Source: JABURQ01 sp029243145
Lineage (GTDB): Bacteria > Planctomycetota > Planctomycetia > Planctomycetales > Planctomycetaceae
Reading direction: 5' to 3'
DNA length: 64,000 nt
Assembly: GCA_965660145.1 (NCBI GenBank)
Contig: CBFHYX010000002.1
Coordinates: 124,001-188,000 of the forward strand
The position numbers and the translations under genes are program-made. Below, piece after piece: positions 18,570 to 28,264 of this stretch; positions within the stretch are counted from its first letter, which is position 1; each line of letters opens with the position of its first letter. The notes under the pieces were generated by a model, which ran no database searches, had not been told where the DNA came from, and worked only from the letters and a program-made list of their open reading frames with translations.

Positions 18570-20048
18570 ATGTACCCAACACAAACACGACGAGATTTTC
18601 TCTGGCAGTCGGGTGGCGGTCTCGGCGGGATCGCGCTGGCTGCCATGTTGCAGGAACAAGGTTTGCTGGCTGCGGAATCCGGTTCCATCGGTGCGGGTGG
18701 AGTTCTCTCTGAACCCCATCATCGCCCCAAAGCCAAACGGGTGATTCAGCTTTTCATGGCAGGTGCCGCCAGCCATATTGATTTGTTCGATCACAAGCCG
18801 ATGCTGGAAAAGCATCACGGCGAGCCGTCTGACTTCGGCGAGCATGTCGAAGCGTTTCAGAATGGTCTTGGCCCGTGGATGAAATCGCCGTTTGACTTTC
18901 AGCCTTACGGCGAATCGGGCAAACATCTGAGTGAAGTCGTGAATGATTTCGGGCCGGTCGTCGATGATATGGCGTTCGTACACAACATGGTGGGAACGAC
19001 TGGAGTTCATAGTGCGGCCACTTATCTACAAGCAACCGGATTTCAGACGCCCGGTTTCCCCGGTGCGGGATGTTGGGTCAGTTACGGCTTGGGGAGTATG
19101 AATCAAAACCTGCCGACGTTTGTGGTGTTACCCGATCAACGTGGCTATGCCTCCAACGGTCCGAAGAATTGGTCAGCGGCGTTTTTGCCGGCATCACATC
19201 AGGGGACAGCCATCTTCCCGGGTCGTGAAAACCCTATTTCCGATCTGTTTCCACCAGCGAACTCAACTGTCTCAGCGAAGAGTGAAAAACAGACACTCGA
19301 TCTGCTGAGCCAACTCAATCGCAAACATGCCGAGCAACGCGAAGGGGATTCTCGTCTCGATGCACGCATTCAAAGTTACGAACTCGCCGCGAGAATGCAG
19401 CTGGCGGCTCCCGAAGCACTCGATATCAACGGAGAGACCAAAGAAACACTGCAAATGTACGGTCTCGATGATGTCCCCTCATCGTTCAGCAACTCGATCA
19501 ATCCGCGTGAAGAGAGCATATACTTCGGACGAAAATGTCTCGTCGCCCGACGCCTCATTGAACGCGGGGTTCGTTTTGTGCAAATCTGGTCAGGGAACGA
19601 TAACGGCTTTCCGAGACGAAACTGGGACTCTCACGAAGACATCAAACGCGATCACGGACCACTCGCTAAGGGAATGGCAGTCGGGGCATCGGCGTTGATT
19701 CGCGATCTCAAACAGCGCGGCCTGCTGGAAGACACGATCATATTGTGGACGACCGAATTTGGTCGGATGCCTTCGACGCAAGGCTCCAAAGGTCGCGACC
19801 ATAACCCCTACTGCTTCACCAATTGGTTGTGTGGAGGTGGTATCAAAGGTGGCACCACATACGGGCCGAGTGACCAATGGGGCTATAAGCCTCTGGATCG
19901 TGATCAGCCGACCAAAGTTTACGACATTCACGCGACGATGTTGCATCTGCTGGGCATCGAACACGAACGGTTGACTGTTCGCAACAACGGCATCGACCGG
20001 CGTCTGACCGACGTACACGGCCACGTCATTCACGACATCATTGCGTGA
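18570..20048 (+). CDS. DUF1501 domain-containing exported protein
   Basis: 492 residues. The N terminus carries a Tat-like signal (TRRDFLWQSGGGLGGIALAAML). The body is the planctomycete DUF1501 family, distantly related to sulfatase/alkaline-phosphatase folds, with the hallmark C-terminal motifs LWTTEFGRMP, RDHNPYCFTNWLCGGGIKGG and HATMLHLLGI. The function is unknown. Genes of this family usually pair with DUF1549/DUF1553 cytochrome genes, which here occurs only at the copies beyond 45 kb. It is followed by the PmoA-like and sialidase-like genes on the same strand. Confidence 0.85.
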   Translation: MYPTQTRRDFLWQSGGGLGGIALAAMLQEQGLLAAESGSIGAGGVLSEPHHRPKAKRVIQLFMAGAASHIDLFDHKPMLEKHHGEPSDFGEHVEAFQNGLGPWMKSPFDFQPYGESGKHLSEVVNDFGPVVDDMAFVHNMVGTTGVHSAATYLQATGFQTPGFPGAGCWVSYGLGSMNQNLPTFVVLPDQRGYASNGPKNWSAAFLPASHQGTAIFPGRENPISDLFPPANSTVSAKSEKQTLDLLSQLNRKHAEQREGDSRLDARIQSYELAARMQLAAPEALDINGETKETLQMYGLDDVPSSFSNSINPREESIYFGRKCLVARRLIERGVRFVQIWSGNDNGFPRRNWDSHEDIKRDHGPLAKGMAVGASALIRDLKQRGLLEDTIILWTTEFGRMPSTQGSKGRDHNPYCFTNWLCGGGIKGGTTYGPSDQWGYKPLDRDQPTKVYDIHATMLHLLGIEHERLTVRNNGIDRRLTDVHGHVIHDIIA

Positions 20049-20149
20049 CGACTTTTTTTCAGTCACTTCTCGCAACGGCATCGTGCAGACGTTACAGTAA
20101 ATTGATCGATTGTACTCCGATTCCCACCATCTGCAGAAGAGGTCCCACC

Positions 20150-21049
20150 ATGATCCGCTTTCTCGCCTTTGTATTGATACTCACTCCTTTCAGTTTGCTA
20201 GATGCTGGTGACGTTGCTTTTGAAAAATCGGGGGACGACATTGTCGTTACGATCGGTGGAGAAGAGTTTTCTCGCTACCACACCTCTTCCCAATGGAAAA
20301 AACCGTTCTTTGATCCCGTCGTGATGGGCGGCACCAAAATCACTCGCCCTATTGATCCCAACGAAAAAGAACACCCGCACCACAAAGGGATCTGGGTCTC
20401 TGTCGATGAAGTCAACACGATTGACTATTGGGGCGAACATGGAGACATCAAGAATGTTTCTGCGAAGTGGAGCACCGCGGCATGTGGTGATGAAGTGGGC
20501 GGCACATTGATGGTCGTCAATCATTGGCTTGACGATGCGAAAAAAACCGTTGTGATCGAAGAGACCTCCATCCACATCGCTCCGAACAAACTGCTGACCT
20601 ACGACATCACCTTCAAAGCTCCAGGACACAAGGTCGAATTTCTGGACACCAAAGAAGGACTGTTGGGATTCCGCATGGCTCATACGATGCGGGAAAGTGA
20701 AGGAGGACGAGTTCTTGGTGCCAATGGGAAGAAGGGAACCAAAGAAAACTGGGGCCAACCGAACAAGTGGATTGATTACATCGGTGAAGTCGACGGAAAA
20801 ACGTTCGGCGTGACGTTAATGGATCATCCCGACAACCTCCGACCATCACGCTATCACGTGCGAAATTATGGACTATTTTCAATCAGTCCTCTTGGTGACA
20901 AGGCTTATACCCAGGGCAAAGAACCTGCCAAACCAGTCCACCTCAAACCCGGTGAGAAATTTTCATTACGATACGGAATCTATTTCCATGAAGGCGATAC
21001 CAACGCCGGGGAAGTCGAGAAAACGTATAAACAGTTTCTGGCACAGTGA
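20150..21049 (+). CDS. PmoA-like family secreted protein (DUF6807 type)
   Basis: About 299 residues with a cleavable signal peptide (MIRFLAFVLILTPFSLLDA). The family is named for loose similarity to a methane monooxygenase subunit, but no such activity follows. Typical features are HPHHKGIWVSVDEVNTIDYWGE and GVTLMDHPDNLRPSRYHVRNYGLF, a beta-rich fold with conserved His. I chose ATG at 20150 because AGAGGT lies upstream and a signal peptide begins there, although the frame is open back to 20045. It stands about 100 bases after the DUF1501 gene and 36 bases before the sialidase-like gene, so co-transcription is plausible. Confidence 0.8.
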   Translation: MIRFLAFVLILTPFSLLDAGDVAFEKSGDDIVVTIGGEEFSRYHTSSQWKKPFFDPVVMGGTKITRPIDPNEKEHPHHKGIWVSVDEVNTIDYWGEHGDIKNVSAKWSTAACGDEVGGTLMVVNHWLDDAKKTVVIEETSIHIAPNKLLTYDITFKAPGHKVEFLDTKEGLLGFRMAHTMRESEGGRVLGANGKKGTKENWGQPNKWIDYIGEVDGKTFGVTLMDHPDNLRPSRYHVRNYGLFSISPLGDKAYTQGKEPAKPVHLKPGEKFSLRYGIYFHEGDTNAGEVEKTYKQFLAQ

Positions 21050-21085
21050 ATCCAAGTTCATGATTTCGAACTCGAGGTATGATAG

Positions 21086-22246
21086 ATGACCACCACGACA
21101 CGCCGTTCGTTTTTGCAGGTTTCATCCAGATTGGCCGCCGGATTATTTGTGGGAACACCGAATCTCTTCGCCGAGACGCCGGGCCACAAAGTGCATGATC
21201 TTAAAGTCATCAGTCTGGATGATTATTATCACGGCTGGCCAACCGTCACACGGCGCAAAAATGGCGATTTGGTTTGTGCCTGGTCGGGAGGACGCGAGTC
21301 ACACATTTGCCCGTTCGGTCGGGTGGAAATGATTGTCTCTCATGATGAGGGAGAGACCTGGTCGTTCCCACAAGTGATTCTGGATGGTCCCAGCGATGAC
21401 CGTGACGCGGGAATTCTGGAAACGTCACAAGGAACTCTCCTCGCGACAACATTTACCTCTTTGGCCTATGTCCCCATTCTCGAAAAAGCGAACGCCAAAC
21501 CCGACTCGTGGGACGCAGCACGTCTTGCTCGTTGGAATGGTGCCCACAACCGGATCAGTGAACAAGAACGTCAACGACACCTCGGCTGCTGGATGATTCG
21601 TTCCGAAGATGGTGGCGCGACTTGGTCGGAGCGCTCTCGGTCGGTCGTCAATTCGCCACATGGCCCGATTCAACTCTCGGACGGACGCTTGCTTTATCCG
21701 GGCAAAGTCCTCTGGCAGGGCGAGACTAAAATAATTGGGGTCGCGGAGTCCTTCGATGACGGCCGAAACTGGCATTGGTTGTCTGAAATTACTCCTCGAG
21801 AAGGAGATTCCAGCGACAACTATCACGAGTTGCACGGCGTGGAGACCAAAAGCGGAAATCTTGTCGTCCAGATACGCAATCATAATGCAAAAAACAAAGG
21901 GGAAACTCTGCAGACAGAATCGACAGATGGCGGAAAGACATGGCCACAACCTCACAGCATCGGCGTCTGGGGACTACCGTCCTTCCTGACGCGACTGAAA
22001 GACGGCAGGCTATTGATGTCTTACGGCCATCGACGACCGCCCTACGGCAACCAGGCACGCCTCAGTAGCGACGAAGGAGTGACTTGGTCAGAACCGATGA
22101 TCATCTCGGGAGATGGTGCAGGTGGCGATTTGGGCTACCCGTCGACCGTCCAACTGAAAGATGGCTCGCTGCTAACGATCTGGTACGAAAAACTGAAGGA
22201 TTCTTCGAAGGCGGTACTCAGACAAGCTCGCTGGGAACTAACATAG
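21086..22246 (+). CDS. Sialidase-like (BNR/Asp-box) exported protein
   Basis: 386 residues with a Tat-type leader (TTRRSFLQVSSRLAAGLFVG). At least five Asp-box repeats are visible (SHDEGETW, SEDGGATW, SFDDGRNW, STDGGKTW, SSDEGVTW), as expected for a six-bladed propeller of the sialidase superfamily. True sialidases need an arginine triad, which I did not establish, so the substrate is uncertain; glycan or glycoside binding or hydrolysis outside the cytoplasm is likely. GAGG lies upstream of ATG at 21086. Confidence 0.8.
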   Translation: MTTTTRRSFLQVSSRLAAGLFVGTPNLFAETPGHKVHDLKVISLDDYYHGWPTVTRRKNGDLVCAWSGGRESHICPFGRVEMIVSHDEGETWSFPQVILDGPSDDRDAGILETSQGTLLATTFTSLAYVPILEKANAKPDSWDAARLARWNGAHNRISEQERQRHLGCWMIRSEDGGATWSERSRSVVNSPHGPIQLSDGRLLYPGKVLWQGETKIIGVAESFDDGRNWHWLSEITPREGDSSDNYHELHGVETKSGNLVVQIRNHNAKNKGETLQTESTDGGKTWPQPHSIGVWGLPSFLTRLKDGRLLMSYGHRRPPYGNQARLSSDEGVTWSEPMIISGDGAGGDLGYPSTVQLKDGSLLTIWYEKLKDSSKAVLRQARWELT

Positions 22247-22262
22247 AGCAAGTTGCTCTTTT
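22245..22262 (+). terminator. Weak hairpin with short T-run after the sialidase-like gene
   Basis: A six-base stem AGAGCA/TGCTCT with a three-base loop is followed by TTTT directly after the stop codon. The stem is short, so termination efficiency is doubtful. Confidence 0.3.
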
Positions 22263-22352
22263 CCAGGGCCGTGGCAGCGCGTTTTCAATTTTGAAAAGCA
22301 AACCCCCACGAGCCTAATGCGAGGAGAGACCACCAAAGGCTCTAATTCAGGT

Positions 22353-22570
22353 TCACCCGACGAATGCGTATTCAGCCTGACGGAGCGATAGAAGTTTCGA
22401 TTCGAATTCTCTTTCGTTTCGATATCCATCAACAGTTCGCTTCAATGTCTTGATTTTATTGTTGCTCCGTTCCAGCGGTCTCGCTGAGGTCGGTTGCTTG
22501 TACCTCCCCCCGTAGCTGAACTCGCAAGAGTTCAGAAGGACCACGCTGTCCTCGTATTTTCGTCGGAATT
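22353..22570 (-). pseudogene. ISL3-family transposase remnant (C-terminal end)
   Basis: The minus strand encodes a tail typical of ISL3-type (IS204/IS1165) transposases: ERSNNKIKTLKRTVDGYRNE then LLSLRQAEYAFVG and a stop at 22353. A TAG closes the frame just upstream, near 22572. I found no N-terminal or DDE-core portion between here and the next gene at 22731, nor paired terminal repeats. It is a decayed fragment rather than an active element. The sequence between 22247 and 22352, and from 22573 to 22730, holds nothing else I can support. Confidence 0.65.
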
Positions 22571-22730
22571 CTTGCGAATCCAGCTACCTATTCGTTGCTG
22601 CATCGTGCGGTTGACGAATTTGCCAACATGTTTAATTTTCCAGTGAGGGATCGTTGAACAATTCAGCGTGGGAAAGACATGTCCGCTTTATATCAATCTG
22701 CAGGATGAATACGTAAATCCCGGATGAACC

Positions 22731-24782
22731 CTAATTCACGCCCAAAGCCATGATGCGTGCGGCTGTCCCCTTACTTTCAGCATGCGACTCTTTCGAGAGA
22801 GTCACTTTGAGAGTATGTTTTCCGGGTGTTAATTCAGTAGCCAGCTCTACTGATCGAGGATAGTGTAACCCTTTACTATAGCGATGATAAAGATTCACTT
22901 TCTGTGGCTCTCCTCCATCGACTGAAACTTCCAAGACGCCCGCATCGGGACCGGCAGAAATATAAGCAATCGCCGTCGTTCCTTCGAACGTCAACTCAAA
23001 GGATGAGCCCGGCTCGGTCGCATGCAACATCGGAATGCTTGTGAACCGATCCCGTTTACTGCCGGACAATGATTTCCAATCGGGAACAGATACGTCCCAG
23101 CCTTGTCGTTTGACAGCTTGATCGAAGTTCACAAAACCTGCATTCACATAACTGAATGGATCAACCAATTGCTCGGGAACGGTGTGTGAGGCTGGCTCAA
23201 CGTCATGCTTCCAATCATTGGTCAGCAGATAGTAAATCAAATCAGCGGCGATACGATTCCCGTGCGGAGCGGGATGAGTTCCTCCAAATTGCTTCCAGGT
23301 CAAATCGCCTTCCGTAATCTGGTCAGCCACTTCGCGGGCCAGTTGGATCGTTGAGACTCCGTAATGCTTGGCAACGTTTTCGTGCTGGGCCATCGGTAAT
23401 GGCATCTTGCCGGACTGTAATTGCTCCAACATGCCTGGATTCACAAAGTAAGTCATCACAATGTCCGACTTCGGACTATGCTTGCGAACTTGCCGAATAA
23501 TCCCCTCGACGCCACGAACACATTCATCTTTTGTGTGCATGGCATCCTGGTCGTCGTTGACGGCGTACTCGACAAAGAGCAAGTCAACCGGTCCCTGAGA
23601 AAGTACATCTCTTTTCAGACGAAATGCACCAGTTGTCGAACAGGTGGAAGAAATGCCCGCGTTCGTGAACGTGAATTTGGTTTCGGGAAACTGTTTGGTA
23701 AGAAGCTCCATCACCATGGGGCGATACCCGTTCATCTCGGTGATCGATCCACCGAGAAACGCGACATGCCCGGTTTTCTTATGTGAGAATTGATGCAGAG
23801 AATTCGCGAAGTTTCCGCGCAATGTTGTATTTTTGTAACCATTCACCGTTTGCTGGAGTGGTTCGAGATAGTCGAGCGAAACAAGAAACTCGTCCAATTG
23901 CTCGATCGTCTTGAAATAACTTTTCAGCTCGCGTTGTTGAGTTTCTGCCGTGCGTAAACGGGGATTGAAGAAGCCGTGGGGTTCGCCTTTGAAGGCTTTC
24001 AATTCGCAACGGTTTCCATTCGCGATCATTCGCTCTGTAAAGGATTGCACCGTTTTGAAAGGGACCGCATCATCTTCCGTTCCGTGAAAAATGATCGTCG
24101 ATGGTAGTCCTTTGCGAACGTGGTGAATCGGTGAAATCAATGTGGGATCGCCGGGGATACGATCTGTAATCGATTTTAATTTTTCAGCGGTGAGAAGCTC
24201 GTTACTTTCAAGCGGAGCGACCATCACTGCTGGATTAAAAAGTGCCATCGCGTTGGGGACCGAACTGATTGTGAGATCTTCACCGGTTTCGTCCATTCCG
24301 GGAACGACCCCCGTGCAACAGGCCGTATGTCCTCCGGCAGATCCGCCTGCGGCGACAATTTTGTCGGGATCAATATTCAGTTTCTCTGCGTTTTCCCGAA
24401 CCCATCGAATGGCCGATTTTGCATCGGCCACACAATCCAAAGGAGAGGCTTCATGCCGGGAGAGAACGCGATAATCGGCGGTGATCGCGACCATCCCTCG
24501 ACTCGCCAAGTAACGACACTGGTTTTGAAACTGTGAGGGACTTCCTGCTTTCCATCCCCCTCCGAAGAAAAACACTATGGCCGGTCTTGGGCCTGAAAAC
24601 TCTTCGCGATCTGGTTGATAAATCCAAGCAGAAAGATCAGCACCGTCGACTCTTTTGTAAACTTCCGATGTCGCTTGAGGAAGCTCCGGGGGATAAGTTC
24701 CCCTCATCGGTATCAGTTCCTCTGCTGAGGAAAACGACGAAGAAATCAGGGCCATCATCAGAACAATCAATTTCAAACGCAT
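22731..24782 (-). CDS. Secreted esterase-SGNH hydrolase double enzyme
   Basis: About 683 residues with a signal peptide (MRLKLIVLMMALISSSFSSA). The first half is an alpha/beta-hydrolase esterase: oxyanion segment FFFGGGW, nucleophile elbow GGSAGGH, acid in HGTEDDAVPF, and His in GEPHGFF. The second half is an SGNH hydrolase: GGSITEMNGY (block I Ser), EYAVNDDQD (Asn block) and GTHPAPHGN (catalytic His), followed by a beta-rich carbohydrate-binding-like tail. Both halves keep their catalytic residues, so it may remove two acyl groups from plant or algal polysaccharide; this is inferred from related esterases. ATG at 24782 has AGAGGAAA six bases upstream. Confidence 0.85.
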   Translation of the reverse strand: MRLKLIVLMMALISSSFSSAEELIPMRGTYPPELPQATSEVYKRVDGADLSAWIYQPDREEFSGPRPAIVFFFGGGWKAGSPSQFQNQCRYLASRGMVAITADYRVLSRHEASPLDCVADAKSAIRWVRENAEKLNIDPDKIVAAGGSAGGHTACCTGVVPGMDETGEDLTISSVPNAMALFNPAVMVAPLESNELLTAEKLKSITDRIPGDPTLISPIHHVRKGLPSTIIFHGTEDDAVPFKTVQSFTERMIANGNRCELKAFKGEPHGFFNPRLRTAETQQRELKSYFKTIEQLDEFLVSLDYLEPLQQTVNGYKNTTLRGNFANSLHQFSHKKTGHVAFLGGSITEMNGYRPMVMELLTKQFPETKFTFTNAGISSTCSTTGAFRLKRDVLSQGPVDLLFVEYAVNDDQDAMHTKDECVRGVEGIIRQVRKHSPKSDIVMTYFVNPGMLEQLQSGKMPLPMAQHENVAKHYGVSTIQLAREVADQITEGDLTWKQFGGTHPAPHGNRIAADLIYYLLTNDWKHDVEPASHTVPEQLVDPFSYVNAGFVNFDQAVKRQGWDVSVPDWKSLSGSKRDRFTSIPMLHATEPGSSFELTFEGTTAIAYISAGPDAGVLEVSVDGGEPQKVNLYHRYSKGLHYPRSVELATELTPGKHTLKVTLSKESHAESKGTAARIMALGVN

Positions 24783-24861
24783 GGAGTTTCCTCTGCAAAA
24801 TGTGAACCAGCAAGCGAGTCGCATGAATCATCGGATTTCCCGATAGTGTCCCACTGGGCGT

Positions 24862-26232
24862 CTAAAAGCAAAGACCGATCCGGTAAACTGAGAAATAATC
24901 AGTTTGCGATTTTTTGCCTGCAAGAACGTAGACGGCGAAGAGAGCGACGCCAAGCAACGCAAGAAGAGTGAATTGCACGATTGTTGAGCGACTTGAAACA
25001 TTTTCCTCAAAAGCATCGATCGTTTGTTTTGCCTGACATCGCACTTCAGGCTCGGGAGAGTTTTGGAGTAAGTCATAGACTTCATTTTTGTGCTCGACCG
25101 CATATCCGCCGGCTGCTTCGAGACCAATCAGTACCATTTCAAGTTGTGATGAATCAGTGCTACTCAAATCTTTGGTGAGAACTTCAAGGGCCTCACTTCG
25201 CACACGCCCGATTTTCCCCAACGCGGTTGCTGCTTCGCGCTGCAGGTTTTCATCGGAGCTGTCCCAAGCGACTTTCCATGAATCCAAGGCGACATCTGCA
25301 GCATATGATTTTTGTTGAAGCTGCAAACTCCACCCCATCAATACAAGAGGCACTGCGATCAGCGTCGCAATTAGCCAAGTCGGTAATTTCCAAATCGTAA
25401 GATCTGTCTGCCGTTCTTTTCGAGTCTCCATAGCTGGAGTAGTTCGGACATTGCGAGTCGCTTCCGTCTGATCCACGCTCACCATTTTCACGGGAGAGAC
25501 CGTTTCCAGCCGTTGTTGAATTTCTTCAGCGCTGGCTGGACGTTTGTCGGGATTTTTCTCTAAGAGGGAAGCAATCAACAAGTCGAGATCTGCGGGACAA
25601 TCGAAAACAGTCAGAGAAACTCGCGGAGCCGTTTTATTCAAATGTTGATCGAGGATATCTGCTGCCGAGGTTCCATCAAAAGGAGGTTTCCCAACGAGGA
25701 CTTCGTACATCACACAACCCAGAGAATACAGGTCGGCCCGAGGACCGACGTTCTTCCCTCGGATTTGCTCGGGGGACATGTAACGAAATGTTCCCATGGT
25801 CTTACCAGCAGCCGTCAAATTCTGAGCGGCCGCAAAAGTCGCCAAACCAAAGTCGCTGAGCTTTAATTGCCCATTTGTAGAAATCAGGAAGTTTCCCGGT
25901 TTGACATCGCGATGAGTCACGTCGTGCGAATGGGCATATTGCAATGCGGCCGTCATTTGTTGGAAATATTTTGTCGCTAATTCCCAAGGCAACGCACCAC
26001 GACGTTCGAGCAACTTGTCGAAACTTCCCCCTTCCACAATCTCCATCGCATAAAAGCGGTGAGATCCCTCGGTTGTTCCACCGAACGAATGTACGATGTT
26101 TGGGTGACGCAACTTTCGAAGAATCTCCAACTCTCGATCAAAGCGTCCGAGCACAATCTCGTCGGTCACTTCTTCGGGAAGAATTTTGACCGCAACCTGT
26201 TTGTCATTTTTGACATAACGGGCGCGATACAC
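24862..26232 (-). pseudogene. Ser/Thr protein kinase (PknB type), 5' truncated
   Basis: The readable part starts at GTG 26232 and gives 456 residues. It keeps the Lys of VAVKIL, the catalytic loop HRDVKPGNFL, DFG (LSDFGLATF) and MSPEQ. A linker, one membrane helix (WLIATLIAVPLVLMGWSL), a HEAT-like repeat region and a second helix (TIVQFTLLALLGVALFAVYVLAG) follow. The ATP-binding glycine loop, which should immediately precede VYRARY, is absent. Three codons upstream is a TAA, and the DNA there matches the end of an IS3 transposase read on the other strand. GTG here is therefore most likely an internal Val codon. The protein, if made, should be impaired in ATP binding. Confidence 0.75.
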
Positions 26233-26298
26233 CAGACGTTAAACTACCAGACGCCGGAGGAGTTCGAGAGAAACTACGCAGCCAGGCTGGCTGCGTGA
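26227..26298 (+). mobile_element. IS3-family transposase C-terminal fragment abutting the kinase gene
   Basis: The plus strand reads IHQTLNYQTPEEFERNYA followed by ARLAA and TGA (26296-26298). This fits the end of IS3-type OrfB transposases (pattern RxHSxLxYxTPxEF). It is only about 24 codons long and joins directly to the broken 5' end of the kinase gene. A perfect nine-base stem ACGCAGCCA/TGGCTGCGT (26276-26296) lies over its end. No complete element or paired terminal repeats were found, so it looks like the scar left after deletion of most of an insertion. Confidence 0.6.
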
Positions 26299-26576
26299 AT
26301 GAAAGATTTGTTCTCCGCCATTGTTGGTCTACCGCACGTCGATAATCTGGAACTTAAAAAGGGAACTCTAAAGTGATCATAAATTACGCGGTACGGTGAT
26401 ATCACTGATCTCGTCTACAAACCTTAATCGCGCCCGCTTCTCATCAAAATCATAGGGGAAGTATATTCAAATACCTACTCTTTTAGGATAGCACACTTGG
26501 ATAACAGGGGATAACAGTGTTGAGAGAGATAAGTACAACTGATCTGCCTTGTCGAAGGGGGGGGCTTTTGCTGTGG
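26299..26576. other. Gene-free stretch after the IS3 scar
   Basis: No supported gene. It contains a perfect ten-base palindrome GTGATATCAC (26396-26405) and a short direct repeat of GGATAAC(A)G-like units near 26499-26518. It may include the lost 5' end or promoter of the kinase gene, or residual insertion-sequence DNA. Confidence 0.35.
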
Positions 26577-28190
26577 TTATAATTGTTCTACCGGTTCTAA
26601 CGATTGGAACTTTCTGACAATTTCTCGCGCAGAACGTAATCCATCAACGGCCGCACTCACAATGCCTCCTGCATACCCTGCTCCTTCCCCTATGGGGTAC
26701 AAACCAGCAACTCCAGGGCACACAAATGTCTCGCGTTCACGAGCAATTCGCACGGGAGAGCTACCTCGCATTTCAGGGCCAGCTAAAATTGCGTCCTTCA
26801 AATACTCTCCCTTCCATTTTTGATCGAGCACCGGTAAACCTCGCTTAATGGCCGTAGTGACGACAGGTGGCAGGAGTTCTGCCAACGGTGCAGAAACGCT
26901 GCCTCTTTCATAGGAAGATCTCAGCTTTCGTCCAGTATCAGAGGAGCGATCATTGAGAAAATCATCGGCCGACTGTAATGGACAAAGGTAATCTCCCCTC
27001 CCTAAAGCAAACGCGATGGATTCATATTGGCGCTGGAGTTCAATTCCTGCCAAGGGATGATCGCTACCAAACTGTTCAGGTTCTAAAGTGATCATCAAGC
27101 CGCTGTTGGCATATGAAGAATCATGTCGGGAGTTACTCATTCCGTTGGTACAGAATCGTTCCGGCTCGGACACACTGGGCATCACAATTCCACCAGCACA
27201 CATGCAGAAGGTGTAGAGGTCTCTTTCTCCGTTGGCGACCATGGAGTAATCCGCAGCGCCGAGAATATCGAGATACTCTTTCTTTCCATACTTATGGCGA
27301 TTGACGTTTTCTTGTGGTTGTTCGATTCGTAGCCCCAACTGAAACGCCTTTCGCTCCATCGGGATCCCCTGTTCGTACAAAGTCTGGTAGGTATCTCGAG
27401 CGCTATGACCAATTCCCACTAACACTTGTTTTGTCGGAAGATAGCCGCTGGAAGTGTGGACTCCACGAATTTGGCCCTCTTGTAAATCGAGCGATTCGAA
27501 GCGGCATCCGAATTGGTATTCTCCTCCCATCGCTTCGATTTTGCGGCGAAAGTTACGGCAGATCATTGGCAACTTGTTGCTTCCCAAATGGGGCCGATTC
27601 TCATACGCAATTGAAGATCGACCACCACATTCGATAAATCGTTCAATGACCCAATCCACGTCGGCACCACTCATACGACAGGTTAGCTTCCCATCGCTGA
27701 AACAGCCCGCTCCTCCCTCGCCGAACAGATAATTGTTTTCACAATCAAAATCACCTCCCCGATCAAAATCACGGTTGACGGCAACTCTCTCTTTGACTGG
27801 CTGGCCACGCTCTAGAATAATCGGGCGATACCCTTTCCATGCCAGATAGTATCCCGCCAATAAACCTGCAGGACCAGAGCCGACAATCACAGGTCGTTCG
27901 TCAAGAGGTTCCGATCCACTCGTAGGATTGTCGAACTGTGCAGCGATGTATTGTTTGACGTTCGAATCATTCTCGAACCGAGTCAATCGCTGTTCGGGAT
28001 CGTGTAGCGATACAATCACCGAATAGACAAATTTCAAATTATGGCTAGATCGTGCATCGAGGCTTTTGCGAAGAATTTTCCACTGTTGAACTTCGTTCAC
28101 CGGCAGTTTTAGTCGATGTGCGATTCGTTTGGGCAGTTCCGCTTCCGGGAATTCGACGGGAGTTTCAAGATTGGTGAGGCGTATCGACAT
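26577..28190 (-). CDS. FAD-dependent NAD(P)-type oxidoreductase (COG2509-like)
   Basis: About 537 residues. A short N-terminal domain of about 95 residues precedes the dinucleotide fold (VIVGSGPAGLLAGYYLAWKG, about residues 105-125). Conserved features include NNYLFGEGGAGCFSDGKLTCR, VLVGIGHSARDTY, YTFCMCAGGIVMPS and the C-terminal GEGAGYAGGIVSAAVDG, the typical FAD-binding end of this family. The substrate is unknown; relatives are called uncharacterised FAD-dependent dehydrogenases. ATG at 28190 is preferred over the adjacent TTG. The protein is cytoplasmic by sequence. Confidence 0.85.
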   Translation of the reverse strand: MSIRLTNLETPVEFPEAELPKRIAHRLKLPVNEVQQWKILRKSLDARSSHNLKFVYSVIVSLHDPEQRLTRFENDSNVKQYIAAQFDNPTSGSEPLDERPVIVGSGPAGLLAGYYLAWKGYRPIILERGQPVKERVAVNRDFDRGGDFDCENNYLFGEGGAGCFSDGKLTCRMSGADVDWVIERFIECGGRSSIAYENRPHLGSNKLPMICRNFRRKIEAMGGEYQFGCRFESLDLQEGQIRGVHTSSGYLPTKQVLVGIGHSARDTYQTLYEQGIPMERKAFQLGLRIEQPQENVNRHKYGKKEYLDILGAADYSMVANGERDLYTFCMCAGGIVMPSVSEPERFCTNGMSNSRHDSSYANSGLMITLEPEQFGSDHPLAGIELQRQYESIAFALGRGDYLCPLQSADDFLNDRSSDTGRKLRSSYERGSVSAPLAELLPPVVTTAIKRGLPVLDQKWKGEYLKDAILAGPEMRGSSPVRIARERETFVCPGVAGLYPIGEGAGYAGGIVSAAVDGLRSAREIVRKFQSLEPVEQL

Positions 28191-28264
28191 CAATGGGATT
28201 CCGGTCCGCAGTTATCGGACGGGGAAAATGGCTTTGTTGATCGACCTAATCGTATGACAAATGC

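Noticed and set aside
20150..21049. Naming the PmoA-like protein a methane monooxygenase subunit
   Set aside because: It has a cleavable signal and no membrane helices of PmoA; the name is only a family label.
26499..26518. Short direct repeat of GGATAAC-type units
   Set aside because: Only two imperfect units, too short to call a CRISPR or iteron array.
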